A stretch of DNA of 64,000 bases from Desulforegula conservatrix Mb1Pa (GTDB lineage: Bacteria > Desulfobacterota > Desulfobacteria > Desulfobacterales > Desulforegulaceae). Position numbers and translations under genes: made by a program. Location of the stretch: contig NZ_AUEY01000009.1 of NCBI RefSeq assembly GCF_000426225.1, positions 25,945 to 89,944 on the forward strand. Reading direction: 5' to 3'. Shown piece after piece: positions 19,825 through 29,370 of this stretch (the stretch's first letter is position 1; every line of letters starts with the position of its first letter). The notes beneath the pieces are model-generated. The model worked only from the letters and a program-made list of their open reading frames with translations, did no database searches and was not told the DNA's origin.

Positions 19825-21990
19825 ATGGTAATTGCAAAAAGAATAAGGCGGGAATCCGAGAAATTTCTTGGAGTGATTTCAAATGCCAGCGCCTCGGACA
19901 TCCCCGCCCTCGGCAAATGCCTTAATTTTATGGATAATCTTCCTCTTCACATCCTGCCCGAAGATCATCCCGTGCGTGAGGTCGTTCCTGTGATAAAACG
20001 GTATATAGAGAGGCTGATTTTTGAAGAGGAAAAAGACATAGATTTCCTTGTATCCTGTGTCGAAAAATTCTGCTTCACAGATGATTATAACGAAAAAAAC
20101 ATCAGGGATATTCTGGCCGGTCTTGCTCTTAAAAATGAGCCTGACTGGTTTTCAGACATGGATACCGATGTTTCCTCTTCTCCTGAAAATACTGCAAACG
20201 GCCAGGATGTGACAGACGAAGACCAGCAGATAGTCTGTGAGTTTATTACCGAGTCCCTTGACAGCATTGACGCTCTGGAATTCAGCCTTGTCGCCTTTGA
20301 GGAAAATCCTGGTGATTCGGATGTGATAAATGCTATTTTCCGGATTTTTCATACAATCAAGGGGGTTTCAGGTTTTCTTAATCTGAATGAAATAAACTCC
20401 CTTTCCCATTCAACGGAAAACCTCCTGGACGAAATCAGGCAGGGCAGTATCAGGGTCGCAAAAAAAGTCATAGATGTAATATTTGAGTCTGTCGATACTT
20501 TAAAAAGAATGATTCTTGAGATTAGGGATAATATTGAAAGCGGCTCTCCATGGACAAGCAGCGCGATCAGTATAAAGGGGATCAAGCACAAGATAGCCGC
20601 CATTTTGCAGGCATCGGGCGAGTCTGATGACATGCCCATAGGCGAGATTCTTGTGGTCAAGGGCATAGTAAAAAAAGAGGATCTCGATGAGGGGCTTGAG
20701 ATTCAGAAAAAGAATCCTGGGAAAAAGCTCGGAGAAATTCTTGTTGAGAATAAAAAGGCTGATGCCGAGGCAGTCAGTCTGGCTGTAAAAAACCAGGAGA
20801 GAGAAAGAAGCCAGGCCTCAAATCAGGTTTCAAGCCAGGTGAAAATTGACACATCAAAACTTGACAGTCTGGTGGATCTGACAGGGGAGCTTGTAATAGC
20901 CCAGTCCATGATGAGGCAGTACAGCCAGAAATATATGGATTCAGACCCCCAGTTCTATAAATTCATAAGCCAGCTATCCTCTTCTGTCTCAGGGATTCAG
21001 AAAATAGCCATGAACATGAGGATGGTGCCAATCAGAAGCACTTTTCAGAAAATGGTCAGGGTTATCAGGGATCTTTCTAAATCATCGGGCAAGGAAATCA
21101 TTCTTCAGATGACAGGCGAAGAAACCGAAATCGACCGCAATATGGTTGACGCCCTTTACGAGCCAATGGTTCACATGATCAGAAATTCGGCTGACCACGG
21201 TCTTGAGCTTGCTGATGAACGGGTAGCGAAAGGCAAAACACCTTATGGGACAGTCTTTTTAAGGGCTTTTCATAAAGGCGGCAATATTGTCATTGAGATT
21301 GAAGATGACGGCAGGGGGCTGAATAAGGGAAAAATTACAGAAAAAGCTGTTTCAAAGGGACTCATACAATCCTCTGAGAATATGACCGACGAGCAGATAT
21401 ATGGTCTCATTTTCGAGCCCGGATTTTCGACCGCCAGCTCAATCACTGACATTTCCGGCAGAGGTGTTGGAATGGATGTTGTGAAGCAGTCCATCGAAAA
21501 AATGAAAGGGCATATTTCCATAGATTCTGTTGAGGGAATGGGTTGCACCTTCACCATGGCCCTCCCTCTGACCCTTGGCATAATCGAAGGCATGGTTATC
21601 AGGTCAGGGACTGAAAAATATATTATTCCAACGCTGTCAGTTCTCGAATCTTTCAGGCCTGATAAAAATGATTACAAGACTTCTTTTGAGCGCGGGGAAA
21701 TGCTTCTTGTGAGGAATTCCCTGATCCCTTTTGTGAGGCTTGGCAGCATTTTCGGAACAAAGTCTGATATTGAGAATCCCTGGGACGGCATTGTAATTGT
21801 TATTGAGAACAAGGGCAGGAAGATAGGCCTTTTTGTGGATGATATTCTCGGAAAGGATGAATTTGTAATCAAATCCCTTGGTGATGTTTTCAGGGGGATA
21901 AAAGGCATTGCCGGCGGTTCGATAGTGGCTGATGGCAGAGTTGCCTTGATAATGGACGTATCAGGACTGTTTGATAAGGTTTTTGATTAG
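19825..21990 (+). CDS. cheA: Chemotaxis histidine kinase CheA with atypical N-terminus and linker
   Basis: The 721-residue kinase has a 130-residue N-terminal helical region of unknown role, an HPt/P1 domain with phosphorylatable His176 in FHTIKG, an unusual segment at about 270-325 (IGEILVVKGIVKKEDLDEG then KLGEILVENKKADAEAV), dimerisation P3 (about 340-405), ATPase P4 (HMIRNSADHG, EDDGRGL, GRGVGMDVVK) and a CheW-like P5 (about 590-721). The 270-325 segment resembles the N-terminal domain of type II secretion/MshE ATPases and sits where the CheY-binding P2 is expected. It phosphorylates a regulator not encoded nearby, since no cheY is in the window. Confidence 0.93.
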   Translation: MVIAKRIRRESEKFLGVISNASASDIPALGKCLNFMDNLPLHILPEDHPVREVVPVIKRYIERLIFEEEKDIDFLVSCVEKFCFTDDYNEKNIRDILAGLALKNEPDWFSDMDTDVSSSPENTANGQDVTDEDQQIVCEFITESLDSIDALEFSLVAFEENPGDSDVINAIFRIFHTIKGVSGFLNLNEINSLSHSTENLLDEIRQGSIRVAKKVIDVIFESVDTLKRMILEIRDNIESGSPWTSSAISIKGIKHKIAAILQASGESDDMPIGEILVVKGIVKKEDLDEGLEIQKKNPGKKLGEILVENKKADAEAVSLAVKNQERERSQASNQVSSQVKIDTSKLDSLVDLTGELVIAQSMMRQYSQKYMDSDPQFYKFISQLSSSVSGIQKIAMNMRMVPIRSTFQKMVRVIRDLSKSSGKEIILQMTGEETEIDRNMVDALYEPMVHMIRNSADHGLELADERVAKGKTPYGTVFLRAFHKGGNIVIEIEDDGRGLNKGKITEKAVSKGLIQSSENMTDEQIYGLIFEPGFSTASSITDISGRGVGMDVVKQSIEKMKGHISIDSVEGMGCTFTMALPLTLGIIEGMVIRSGTEKYIIPTLSVLESFRPDKNDYKTSFERGEMLLVRNSLIPFVRLGSIFGTKSDIENPWDGIVIVIENKGRKIGLFVDDILGKDEFVIKSLGDVFRGIKGIAGGSIVADGRVALIMDVSGLFDKVFD

Positions 21991-22035
21991 TGAGTTACAA
22001 TGCCGCAAAAAATTATTTTCGCCATTATAGAGAAC

Positions 22036-22063
22036 GTCTGAATACATATAACCGTATTCAGAC
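22036..22063. terminator. Hairpin between cheA and the downstream kinase
   Basis: GTCTGAATAC and GTATTCAGAC form a perfect 10-bp stem with an 8-nt loop, about 45 nt past the cheA stop. There is no U-run, so it may attenuate or stabilise rather than terminate. Confidence 0.45.
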
Positions 22064-22144
22064 TCGTTAAACGTCATGGCAGGTTCGTAAAAAAACAGGA
22101 TCTGGCCATAACCCCAATTTTTCTCAATATATAAAGAGTCAACA

Positions 22145-24808
22145 ATGTCAAGAATCCCGCATGATCTTTTTCTTCTTATGCTTAACCTTTCCCAGCTTGA
22201 TTCCGAGGAGGTTATCAAGGAACTGTTCATCGAGGCAATAATAGACTGGACAGGGAACAAACACCTCGGATTCAGCTGTAATAAAGAAAAGCACGAAGGT
22301 TTTTTTCTTGAGATTGCCACCCCTGACTATAGTTTTGGCGGTATAAACTTCGACAAAAATGACCTGGGTGACGACGATTTTTTTGTTCTAAAAAATGTCG
22401 CCACCACTCTTGCCGTGATTTTAGACAGTCTAAGGAACAAGAGGCTAATCGAACAGGAAAAACGAACACTCGAAGCAATGGTTCAGAAAAGAACCGAGGA
22501 ACTTAAAAAAATCAATCAGGAGCTTATGTCCGAGATTATGGACAGGGAGCTCTATGAACAGCAGCTTATTGAAAAAGAAACCAGATACAGGGAGATTGTC
22601 GAGAACATCAATGATGTCCTTTTTACAATGGATAGCCAGGGAGTCATTACCTATATAAGCCCTGTGATCCGTAAAATTACCGGATATGCTCCCGAATACA
22701 TAATCGGAAACGATTTTATCCGGTTCATTTACCCTGACGACCGTTTAAGGATAGACAATAAATTTAAGAACGCCGCAATCGAAGGCGTTTTTATAACAAA
22801 ATTAAGGGTCGTGGGTCAAAATGGTAAAATCCGCTGGCTGAGAGCTTCTGTAAAAACCATAACTGAAGGCTGTCATCTTAAGGGATTCAGGGGCCTTTTG
22901 GCCGACATTACTGATATCAAGGAACTCGATGACAGGCTTGAGCTTATTGCCCAGAATATTGACGAGGTTTTATGGATAATTGATGCTGAAGGAACCCACC
23001 TTACTTATATTAGTCCTTCGTATGAGAAAATCTGGGGCTACAGCAGCAAGGCTCTTTATGAAAATTTGGCTTCATTTATAGATTCTGTCCATCCCGAGGA
23101 CCAGCCAAGAATTAGAAATGAAATCAAAAAAGTTATGGAAACAGGCTATTTTGACGGTGAGTGCAGAATTGTCCGGCCTGATGGCGAGACCAGATGGATG
23201 TGGGTGAAATCTTTCCCCTTAAAGAACAGCAATGGTGAAATTATAAACAGGATAGGTCTGGCAAGGGATCTCACAGAAAAAAAACAGACCGAACTGAAGT
23301 ATTCGGCCATCATCCAGACATCCCTGGTCGGATTTTTAATTATAGACATAAAGTCTGGCATACTCGAAGCCAATGACGCTGCCTGTTCCATGACAGGATA
23401 TTCCAGCGCAGAGCTTCTCGGAATGAATATTTCATCAATAGAGGCAAAATACAGCCACGAAATGGTTGTCGAAATGCTCGCGGATGTCAGCGCAAAAGGC
23501 TGGGGGCGTTTTGAGAGCAGGCTAAGATCCAGGGACGGAAGAGTCATTGATGTAGATGTCAGTGTAAACAATCTTCCAACCGAGAAGAACAGTTTTGTGG
23601 TTTTTGTCCGTGACATAACTGAAAAAAAACAGCTTGAGGAACATGTTATACAGGCCCAGAGGATGGAGTCCATTGGAAGGCTTGCTGCCGGAATAGCCCA
23701 TGATTTCAATAATCTTCTGTCTCCCATACTCGGTTATACGGAAATGATGATGCTTTCATCTCAAGGGGAGAGTGCTCAAAGGCCTATGCTGGATGAAATT
23801 AAAAAAGCGGCTGAAAGGTCAAAGGATCTTATCAGGCAGCTGATGGCATTCAGCAGGAAGCAGGTCATTGAAACAAAAAATACAAGCTTTCCAGGCATTG
23901 TTGACGGCTTTTATAAAATTTTGAGAAGAACCCTTCGTGAAAACATAGAAATTAGAACAGTTCATAACAGCACCGGCGCATCCATCATTGCGGATATCGG
24001 CAAGATCGAGCAGATAATAATGAATCTTGCTGTTAATGCCCAGGATTCGATGCCTGAAGGCGGAACGCTTGTGATCGAAACAGGCTCTGTTTTTCTTGAT
24101 GATGCCGAGGCTGCGATGATTTCAGGCCTTGTTCCTGGCAGATATGCGACTCTTTCTGTTTCTGATTCAGGGTTCGGTATGGATGCGGAAACGCAGAAGA
24201 AAATTTTCGAGCCGTTTTATACCACTAAGGAAGAGGGCAGTGGCACAGGACTTGGACTTGCCACGGTCTATGGAATATCGAGCCAGCATGACGGAGGTGT
24301 GGCTGTCCATAGCGAGCCGGGTAAAGGATCTGTTTTTGTGGTATATATTCCCCAGAGGAAAAATTTCCTGCCTGAAGGCGAATCTGAGCATGGGGATCAG
24401 GTGGTTTTATCCGGAGCAGAGGACGGAGCCACCGTTTTGGTAGCTGAAGATGAGGAGATTACAAGAAAGGTGGTTTTGAACATTCTGACAAGCCTTGGCT
24501 ACAATGCCATTTGTGCCTCAAGCGGTGAAGAATGTCTTTTTATGATGGAAGATAGCTGTTTTGCAGGGAAGGTCAGGCTATTATTGTCTGATGTTATAAT
24601 GCCTGATATGAAAGGCCCCGATCTTTTTAAAAAGATCAGGGAAAAGCATCCTGAAATGAAGGCAGTTTTTATGTCAGGCTATCCTGAGGAGTCCATGAAA
24701 ATTCATGGTTTCAGGATGGATGATTATGAATTTATCCAGAAACCGTTTTCAGTAAAAGACCTTGCTTCGAAGGTGAGGAGCATCCTTAATAAAAACAGGG
24801 ATGACTGA
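22145..24808 (+). CDS. Multi-PAS hybrid sensor histidine kinase with receiver
   Basis: The 887-residue protein appears soluble. An N-terminal GAF-like half domain (about 1-100) leads to a coiled coil (about 100-145), then PAS (about 150-270), PAS (275-390) and PAS (390-500). HisKA follows with His519 in LAAGIAHDFNN, then HATPase (about 620-730; NLAVNAQDSM, GSGTGLGLATV) and a receiver with Asp816 in LLSDVIMP. It lies 155 nt after cheA and ends the chemosensory block. The linked output protein is not identified; the HTH-REC protein at 10896 is a candidate. Confidence 0.9.
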   Translation: MSRIPHDLFLLMLNLSQLDSEEVIKELFIEAIIDWTGNKHLGFSCNKEKHEGFFLEIATPDYSFGGINFDKNDLGDDDFFVLKNVATTLAVILDSLRNKRLIEQEKRTLEAMVQKRTEELKKINQELMSEIMDRELYEQQLIEKETRYREIVENINDVLFTMDSQGVITYISPVIRKITGYAPEYIIGNDFIRFIYPDDRLRIDNKFKNAAIEGVFITKLRVVGQNGKIRWLRASVKTITEGCHLKGFRGLLADITDIKELDDRLELIAQNIDEVLWIIDAEGTHLTYISPSYEKIWGYSSKALYENLASFIDSVHPEDQPRIRNEIKKVMETGYFDGECRIVRPDGETRWMWVKSFPLKNSNGEIINRIGLARDLTEKKQTELKYSAIIQTSLVGFLIIDIKSGILEANDAACSMTGYSSAELLGMNISSIEAKYSHEMVVEMLADVSAKGWGRFESRLRSRDGRVIDVDVSVNNLPTEKNSFVVFVRDITEKKQLEEHVIQAQRMESIGRLAAGIAHDFNNLLSPILGYTEMMMLSSQGESAQRPMLDEIKKAAERSKDLIRQLMAFSRKQVIETKNTSFPGIVDGFYKILRRTLRENIEIRTVHNSTGASIIADIGKIEQIIMNLAVNAQDSMPEGGTLVIETGSVFLDDAEAAMISGLVPGRYATLSVSDSGFGMDAETQKKIFEPFYTTKEEGSGTGLGLATVYGISSQHDGGVAVHSEPGKGSVFVVYIPQRKNFLPEGESEHGDQVVLSGAEDGATVLVAEDEEITRKVVLNILTSLGYNAICASSGEECLFMMEDSCFAGKVRLLLSDVIMPDMKGPDLFKKIREKHPEMKAVFMSGYPEESMKIHGFRMDDYEFIQKPFSVKDLASKVRSILNKNRDD

Positions 24809-24877
24809 TGGAAACTGCCAAAATAAAAAAGCAACCCTCTGTAAGCCATGAAAATCGATGCTCTATTGACAAATTTG

Positions 24878-24914
24878 TAGGTAGGATTAGAGCGTTCTTT
24901 TACCGTAATCCGAC
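24878..24914. repeat. Rep-D hairpin
   Basis: A diverged copy of the GTCGGATTAG...TAATCCGAC palindrome (left arm GTAGGATTA with changes). It sits between the convergent kinase (ends 24808) and hydrolase (ends 24923) genes, where it may act as a bidirectional terminator. Confidence 0.55.
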
Positions 24915-24922
24915 ATTTATCT

Positions 24923-25819
24923 TCAGATGATCCCCAGCTTCTCTTTCAGAAAATCAATCTGCATCAGAATGTTTTTTTCGAAATATTCACCTTTATAAAG
25001 TTCAAAATGCCCAACAGGAAGTAGTTCCAGTCTGCAATCCTTGATTTTTTTAGCAGTTCTTCTTACAGCCCATAAAGGAATCAGAGTATCTTTTTCAGCC
25101 GCGACTATCAGCACCGGAGCCTTGATATTATTGGCCTCGGCAACAGGGCGGTAAGTTCCGACCGTGAGCATGATTCTGGCTGGAACATCAACATAATCCT
25201 TAAGTGAACAGTCTTCAGGAATAAGCGATTTATAACCTTCGTAACTGTCATGGCTTATAAGACACGCAATTCCTGTTTCGCTGACAATGGGTATTGTGAC
25301 AGCTGATCGGCCCAAAGTTGAAGCTATGCTATCAGTTATTGCCAGATACATGGCCTGCGGAATTTTACTAAAAGGAAATAACAATGAACTGGCCAATCCA
25401 TCCACATGGGGAACCTGGGCCACTGCCGCTGCTATGTCTTTTCTTCTCGATGCAATAGTCAGAACATGACCACCAGCAAAAGATGTTCCCCAGAGAGCAA
25501 TGCGAGATGCATCAATTTCAGGAAGGGTTTTTGCGTAATCAATAGCGGCCCCGAAATCCTCAAGATGACGTTTGGCATCGACCAGAGATCGAGGTGATCC
25601 TTCTGAATCACCGAAACCTCTGTAATCAAATAATAATACAGCCATGCCTGCGTCTACGAAGCGTTCCGCAAAAGAAGGAAGCACGAATTTACGAAGGCCT
25701 CCGAATCCATGTCCCATGACAAGAACTGGCGGTTTGGAATCTGATTCAGGCATGTAAAGATCGCCCCTCAGTTTATCTGATCTGACGGTAAATTCGGCAC
25801 TCTTTATGAAATATTTCAT
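24923..25819 (-). CDS. Alpha/beta hydrolase
   Basis: The 298-residue cytoplasmic hydrolase has a full catalytic triad by motif: Ser113 in WGTSFAGG, Asp244 in AEKDTLIP and His271 in VGHFELY. The oxyanion region is MGHGFGG. It resembles X-Pro-dipeptidyl/dienelactone-hydrolase-like esterases. It starts the far end of a minus-strand group of lipid/acyl-CoA genes, separated from the SDR gene by Rep-C. It may cleave an ester or thioester; the substrate is unknown. Confidence 0.85.
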   Translation of the reverse strand: MKYFIKSAEFTVRSDKLRGDLYMPESDSKPPVLVMGHGFGGLRKFVLPSFAERFVDAGMAVLLFDYRGFGDSEGSPRSLVDAKRHLEDFGAAIDYAKTLPEIDASRIALWGTSFAGGHVLTIASRRKDIAAAVAQVPHVDGLASSLLFPFSKIPQAMYLAITDSIASTLGRSAVTIPIVSETGIACLISHDSYEGYKSLIPEDCSLKDYVDVPARIMLTVGTYRPVAEANNIKAPVLIVAAEKDTLIPLWAVRRTAKKIKDCRLELLPVGHFELYKGEYFEKNILMQIDFLKEKLGII

Positions 25820-25832
25820 TTTCTGCTCCTAT

Positions 25833-25973
25833 AATTCCATTTTTAAATCAAAGATGAAATCAAGGCGGCAAGGAGGAAGCGACGCAAACGTACGTGGTTT
25901 GTACGTTGAGGAGCTGACGACGATGCCAACCTGATTACTGTAATGAGATAGCGCTTTGATTTAGAATTGGAAT
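25833..25973. repeat. Rep-C structured repeat, copy 2
   Basis: It matches 565-688 through most of its length, including GGCGGCAAGGAGGAAGCGACG and the CGTAC/GTACG mini-hairpin. Its outer arms (ATTCCATTTTTAAATCAAAG and the complement of CTTTGATTTAGAATTGGAAT) differ from copy 1 but still pair at 18 of 20 positions. An extra 10-bp CTGATTACTG-like insertion lies on the right side. Confidence 0.75.
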
Positions 25974-25996
25974 AAGACCAAATCTAAACATCCGCA

Positions 25997-26023
25997 AGAG
26001 CCCTGAAATTACCAGGGCTCTTG
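25997..26023 (-). terminator. Hairpin after the SDR gene
   Basis: AAGAGCCCTG and CAGGGCTCTT form a perfect GC-rich 10-bp stem with a 7-nt loop, 40 nt beyond the SDR stop (26065). The minus strand lacks a clean U-run after it, so it is a probable rather than certain terminator. Confidence 0.55.
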
Positions 26024-26064
26024 TCAGAAATCAAAAATATAGATTCGAAATTCAATTATTTTGA

Positions 26065-26892
26065 TCACATCCCCATGAATTTCTCATTAAGTTTGGTTCT
26101 GTTGCCAAAGGCAAGAATCCTGTAGAAAATTTCCGGGCAAAGGCGTTTGAAATACCAGACAAATTTGCCGTCTAACTGGGTTATCACATAAAGCCTGTTT
26201 TTAAAGACTGAACGGATAATATGTGCTGCGATATCTTCTGCGGAGTATCTCGATCTTTTGAAAAATGTTTCGGCCATTTTTTTCTGGCGTTCGTCAGGAG
26301 ATTGAAAAGACTCCATAAGATTGGTTTTGAAAAAGGTGGGGGCAACCACTGATACGCCAATTTTTTTTGGAGAAAGTTCGGATTTCAGGGTTTCAGAGAG
26401 GGATATGACAGCCGCCTTTGTTACATTGTAACAGCTCATTTCAGGCAAACAGGCTATTCCTGCGTTTGATGCCACATTTACTATATGGCCGCCTCCCTGG
26501 GCCTCGAGCATAGGGATAAAAATCCTGCACGATGTAATGACGCTTTTCAGATTGATGTCTATTATGCGATCCCATTGTTCACCGGATATTTTTTCCATAA
26601 AACCGGCTGTCGCTATTCCTGCGTTGTTTACCAGGATATCTATGCCTCCCCAGTCCTCAAGGACTTTATCGGCAAGAGCCTGAATGTCTTCTGACTTTGA
26701 CACATCACAGTGAAAAGTCATTGCGCAGCTGCCTTTTTTTACAACAAGCCTTGCAGTTTCTTCAGCCCTTTCATCATTGATATCGGCCACACATACTTTC
26801 CAGCCCATTTCAGCGAATCCAAGACAAAGCGCGCGCCCAAGGCCAGAGCCTCCGCCTGTGACCAATACCCGTTGTTTTGCGAATTTTTTCAT
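26065..26892 (-). CDS. Short-chain dehydrogenase/reductase (SDR)
   Basis: The 275-residue classical SDR has the NAD(P)-binding TGGGSGLGR (residues 12-20), NNAG at 89-92, catalytic Ser142 and the YxxxK pair Tyr155/Lys159 (YNVTK). The acidic residue in VCVADIND at the end of beta-2 favours NAD over NADP. It probably oxidises or reduces a hydroxyacyl or alcohol intermediate. ATG 26892 was chosen, with GGGGA upstream; the longer frame from 26958 begins within Rep-B. It belongs to the acyl-CoA gene group on the minus strand. Confidence 0.88.
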   Translation of the reverse strand: MKKFAKQRVLVTGGGSGLGRALCLGFAEMGWKVCVADINDERAEETARLVVKKGSCAMTFHCDVSKSEDIQALADKVLEDWGGIDILVNNAGIATAGFMEKISGEQWDRIIDINLKSVITSCRIFIPMLEAQGGGHIVNVASNAGIACLPEMSCYNVTKAAVISLSETLKSELSPKKIGVSVVAPTFFKTNLMESFQSPDERQKKMAETFFKRSRYSAEDIAAHIIRSVFKNRLYVITQLDGKFVWYFKRLCPEIFYRILAFGNRTKLNEKFMGM

Positions 26893-26927
26893 ATTATCCC
26901 CTGATTTGGTTTTTGATAAAGAAGCCG

Positions 26928-26966
26928 CGCGGGTCGCTTTTTGGAAAAAGCTCCGCAAAAACTTTA
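26928..26966. repeat. Rep-B hairpin
   Basis: GCGGGTCGCTTTTTGG and AAAAAGCTCCGC form the Rep-B core (reverse orientation), ending CAAAAACTTT. It lies immediately upstream of the SDR gene. Confidence 0.7.
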
Positions 26967-27386
26967 GAATTAAAAAGAAAAGCTATGCAAAAAAAAGAGC
27001 TGAGAACTAACTATTATAACTGTCTTTAAAGCTTTTTATGTATACTCCCACAAACGCAATGTCGTCGAATTAGACGTAGGTCGCGCTGAGGCGTCCTTTG
27101 CCGAAGCTCGACTGGGACGGTAGGTCTAATTCCCGTCTCATGTTGGGCTTCGCTGAAGCTCAGCACAACTTACATATTCTTATTTCAACAACATTGCAGC
27201 ACACACAAGCTTTTCAGGTTTTGGAGTTGAGCCGGTCAAGATGATTTCCAAGCTTCAGGCTCCAGCTTTTCAGTAAAAAAGGGATACAGCATAACAAGAA
27301 AACCATAAGTTTTTTGCCAAGCTTTTTTTCAAAAAAGCGGCCTTGCTTTACATAAGGCCTGCTTTTGGTTTTTGGTTAAAAGAGTC
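26967..27386. other. Intergenic stretch with diverse palindromes, no gene
   Basis: It contains a Rep-D-related stretch at about 27060-27180 (GTAGGTC, AATTCCCGTC, and a GGGCTTCGCTGAAGCTC hairpin) and a Rep-B-like AAGCTTTTTTTC/AAAAAAGC hairpin at about 27318-27345. No ORF with coding character was found. Confidence 0.5.
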
Positions 27387-28235
27387 CTAAAGTCCCTCAT
27401 ACTCAGTGTACTGGCATGAATGAACAGCCTCTCTTGATTCACCGATATGGCCTTCAAAAGATTTTACATTTTTTTCAACCACTGTGCCTGAAGGAAGTAT
27501 TGCGGAACGCTCGGTATAATAAACAGACATGAATGGTTTTTTTGAAATGCCGAGCTGCTTTATGGATTCAGCCACAGGATGATCTCCGAATTTTACGAAT
27601 GAACCCTTTGTAAATACAGAAACCCTTTTTATTCCTGTCTGAGGGATTACGGTTTTGATCAGTTCCTCGTTTTTCACGGAATAAGTTGTAAGAGGCTTAT
27701 TGTCTTTCATCGAAAAGCCTCTGCGCATCACCTGAATATCAAGTATTTTTCTGCCGTTATCCTGCATATTGCATCCCAGATATTCTGGAGTGATTTTGAA
27801 ATTCATGTCAGCCACGAATTTTGTGTATCCCCATTCTCCTCTTCCTGCATCCCTCGCAAGCACTTTGGTGACAGGAAGGTGCTGAACAATAACCCCGAAT
27901 CCAGGGAAGGAGCTTTCAAGCATGGCCGGAAAAAAGCCTGTCTTTGGAGTGGTCTTTTTTCCGTATACAACTGGTATTCCGACTGGGATTTCTCCATATG
28001 AGCCTATGCTTGTGTCTATGTAATTATAGGCGGCAATGGCTATTATGGCTTTACCGTTTGGCATTACTACAGGGTGAAGATTTTTTGATGGCATGATTGC
28101 CTGAACTTTATCAAGATCTGCCGTGAAATACAGGCCAAAAAAATCGTCCCTGAAATAAAGGATAGGCAGATCAAAGTTCGCCATTCCATAAGTTACATTC
28201 TTGCCTGGTCTGGTATTTCTGAAAAAAGATTTCAT
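27387..28235 (-). CDS. Acetoacetate decarboxylase family protein
   Basis: The 282-residue product resembles the acetoacetate decarboxylase (ADC) fold: an N-terminal FDLPILYFRDDFFGLYFT region, MPNGKAIIAIAAYNYIDTSIG (beta strands around the active site) and YGEIPVGIPV, which recalls ADC's conserved EIP segment. I could not place the Schiff-base lysine with certainty, so it may be an ADC-like enzyme with another reaction. ATG 28235 was used, with AAGGGGA upstream. It begins 10 nt after the acyl-CoA dehydrogenase at 28246 and is surely co-transcribed. Confidence 0.7.
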   Translation of the reverse strand: MKSFFRNTRPGKNVTYGMANFDLPILYFRDDFFGLYFTADLDKVQAIMPSKNLHPVVMPNGKAIIAIAAYNYIDTSIGSYGEIPVGIPVVYGKKTTPKTGFFPAMLESSFPGFGVIVQHLPVTKVLARDAGRGEWGYTKFVADMNFKITPEYLGCNMQDNGRKILDIQVMRRGFSMKDNKPLTTYSVKNEELIKTVIPQTGIKRVSVFTKGSFVKFGDHPVAESIKQLGISKKPFMSVYYTERSAILPSGTVVEKNVKSFEGHIGESREAVHSCQYTEYEGL

Positions 28236-28245
28236 GTGGTTCCCC

Positions 28246-29358
28246 TTATTTCTTTTCAAGATATTTTAATTTTTTCAATGGAAAAATTCCAAGAAGAGCC
28301 TGAACCTGCTTTGCGTCACGCATTCTTTTTTCCTGGCCGAAATCCTTCATATAGCCGACTCCGCCAAGAACCTGAACTCCGTTTGTTGTCAGATCACATG
28401 CTGCTGAAAGGACATGTATGGCCGCAGCCCTCGATGCATGCTCCCATCCAGGGAAATTCTTTTCCACCAGCTCGCATGCCTTTGCCACGACCATTTCCGC
28501 AACTTTTGATTGAACAGCCATATCAGCGAGAATCATTCTGAGTTCTGACCAGTTGATTATCTTGCGGCCTCCCTGATTTCTTTTGCTCGCATAATCAAGG
28601 GCTTCTTTGAGAGATCCTTTCATTATCCCGCTTGCCATTGCAGCAGTGGCCAGATGCATGGTATTTGCGGCTATCTCAAAAATCTCAGCTCCTTTTCCTA
28701 TATGCCCCGCTAATCTGCCCTTCGCGTTAACGAGTTCCAGATCAACTGCCTTGCAGGCGTGCATCCCTAAGCTTGTCACAGGTTTGCCTGTCTTGACTCC
28801 TGTCTGATTGAAATCTACCATGAACCAGGAATAACCGTCCTGACCCTTTATGCGTCCGGGTATCAAGGCTCTGGAGGCAAGTTTGGCCGGAACAACATAG
28901 GGAATCTGTCCTGAAAGTATGTAAGAGTCCTTGTCTGGAATCGCATCAGCAATATGCTCAACCTCAGAAGGATTATTGAAACACGGGCAGGCGACTATTA
29001 TCTGATTTGCCGAAGCGCCATTTTGCCTGGTTTCTTCAAGCAGATCCTCGGCACCTGCGCAGACAAGCATTTTCATTGAAAAGGCGTGGCTGAAAAGAAT
29101 GCAGCCCATGCTTGCGTCATCACAGCAAATTTCTTCAAGTATGGCGCACAGGCCTGTTATTCCAAGTCCGGTTCCGCCGAATGGCTCAGGAATTGCCGAA
29201 TGGAAAAAATCCATATCAAAGGCCTTGTCCAGAATGCTTCGGAGCAGTTCATCGGCGCCTTTGTTGTCCAATTCTTCACGGTTTTTTATCAGCTCTTTTT
29301 TTGAAAAATCAGCAGCTGTTTTTTTTATCATGGAGAGGGTGTTTGCATCTGCGGTCAT
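28246..29358 (-). CDS. Acyl-CoA dehydrogenase-like protein without the usual catalytic Glu
   Basis: The 370-residue flavoprotein has the acyl-CoA dehydrogenase layout: N-terminal helices, PEPFGGTGLGITGLC, a middle beta domain, and C-terminal helices with VLGGVGYMKDFGQEKRMRDAKQ. The usual YEGT segment bearing the catalytic Glu is replaced by LLGIFPLKK, and I see no Glu in the alternative isovaleryl-type position. It might be a non-catalytic partner or use another base. The ATG is preceded by GGAGG lying at the edge of a Rep-B element. It is followed by the ADC-like gene. Confidence 0.82.
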   Translation of the reverse strand: MTADANTLSMIKKTAADFSKKELIKNREELDNKGADELLRSILDKAFDMDFFHSAIPEPFGGTGLGITGLCAILEEICCDDASMGCILFSHAFSMKMLVCAGAEDLLEETRQNGASANQIIVACPCFNNPSEVEHIADAIPDKDSYILSGQIPYVVPAKLASRALIPGRIKGQDGYSWFMVDFNQTGVKTGKPVTSLGMHACKAVDLELVNAKGRLAGHIGKGAEIFEIAANTMHLATAAMASGIMKGSLKEALDYASKRNQGGRKIINWSELRMILADMAVQSKVAEMVVAKACELVEKNFPGWEHASRAAAIHVLSAACDLTTNGVQVLGGVGYMKDFGQEKRMRDAKQVQALLGIFPLKKLKYLEKK

Positions 29359-29370
29359 TTTTTTTATGCC

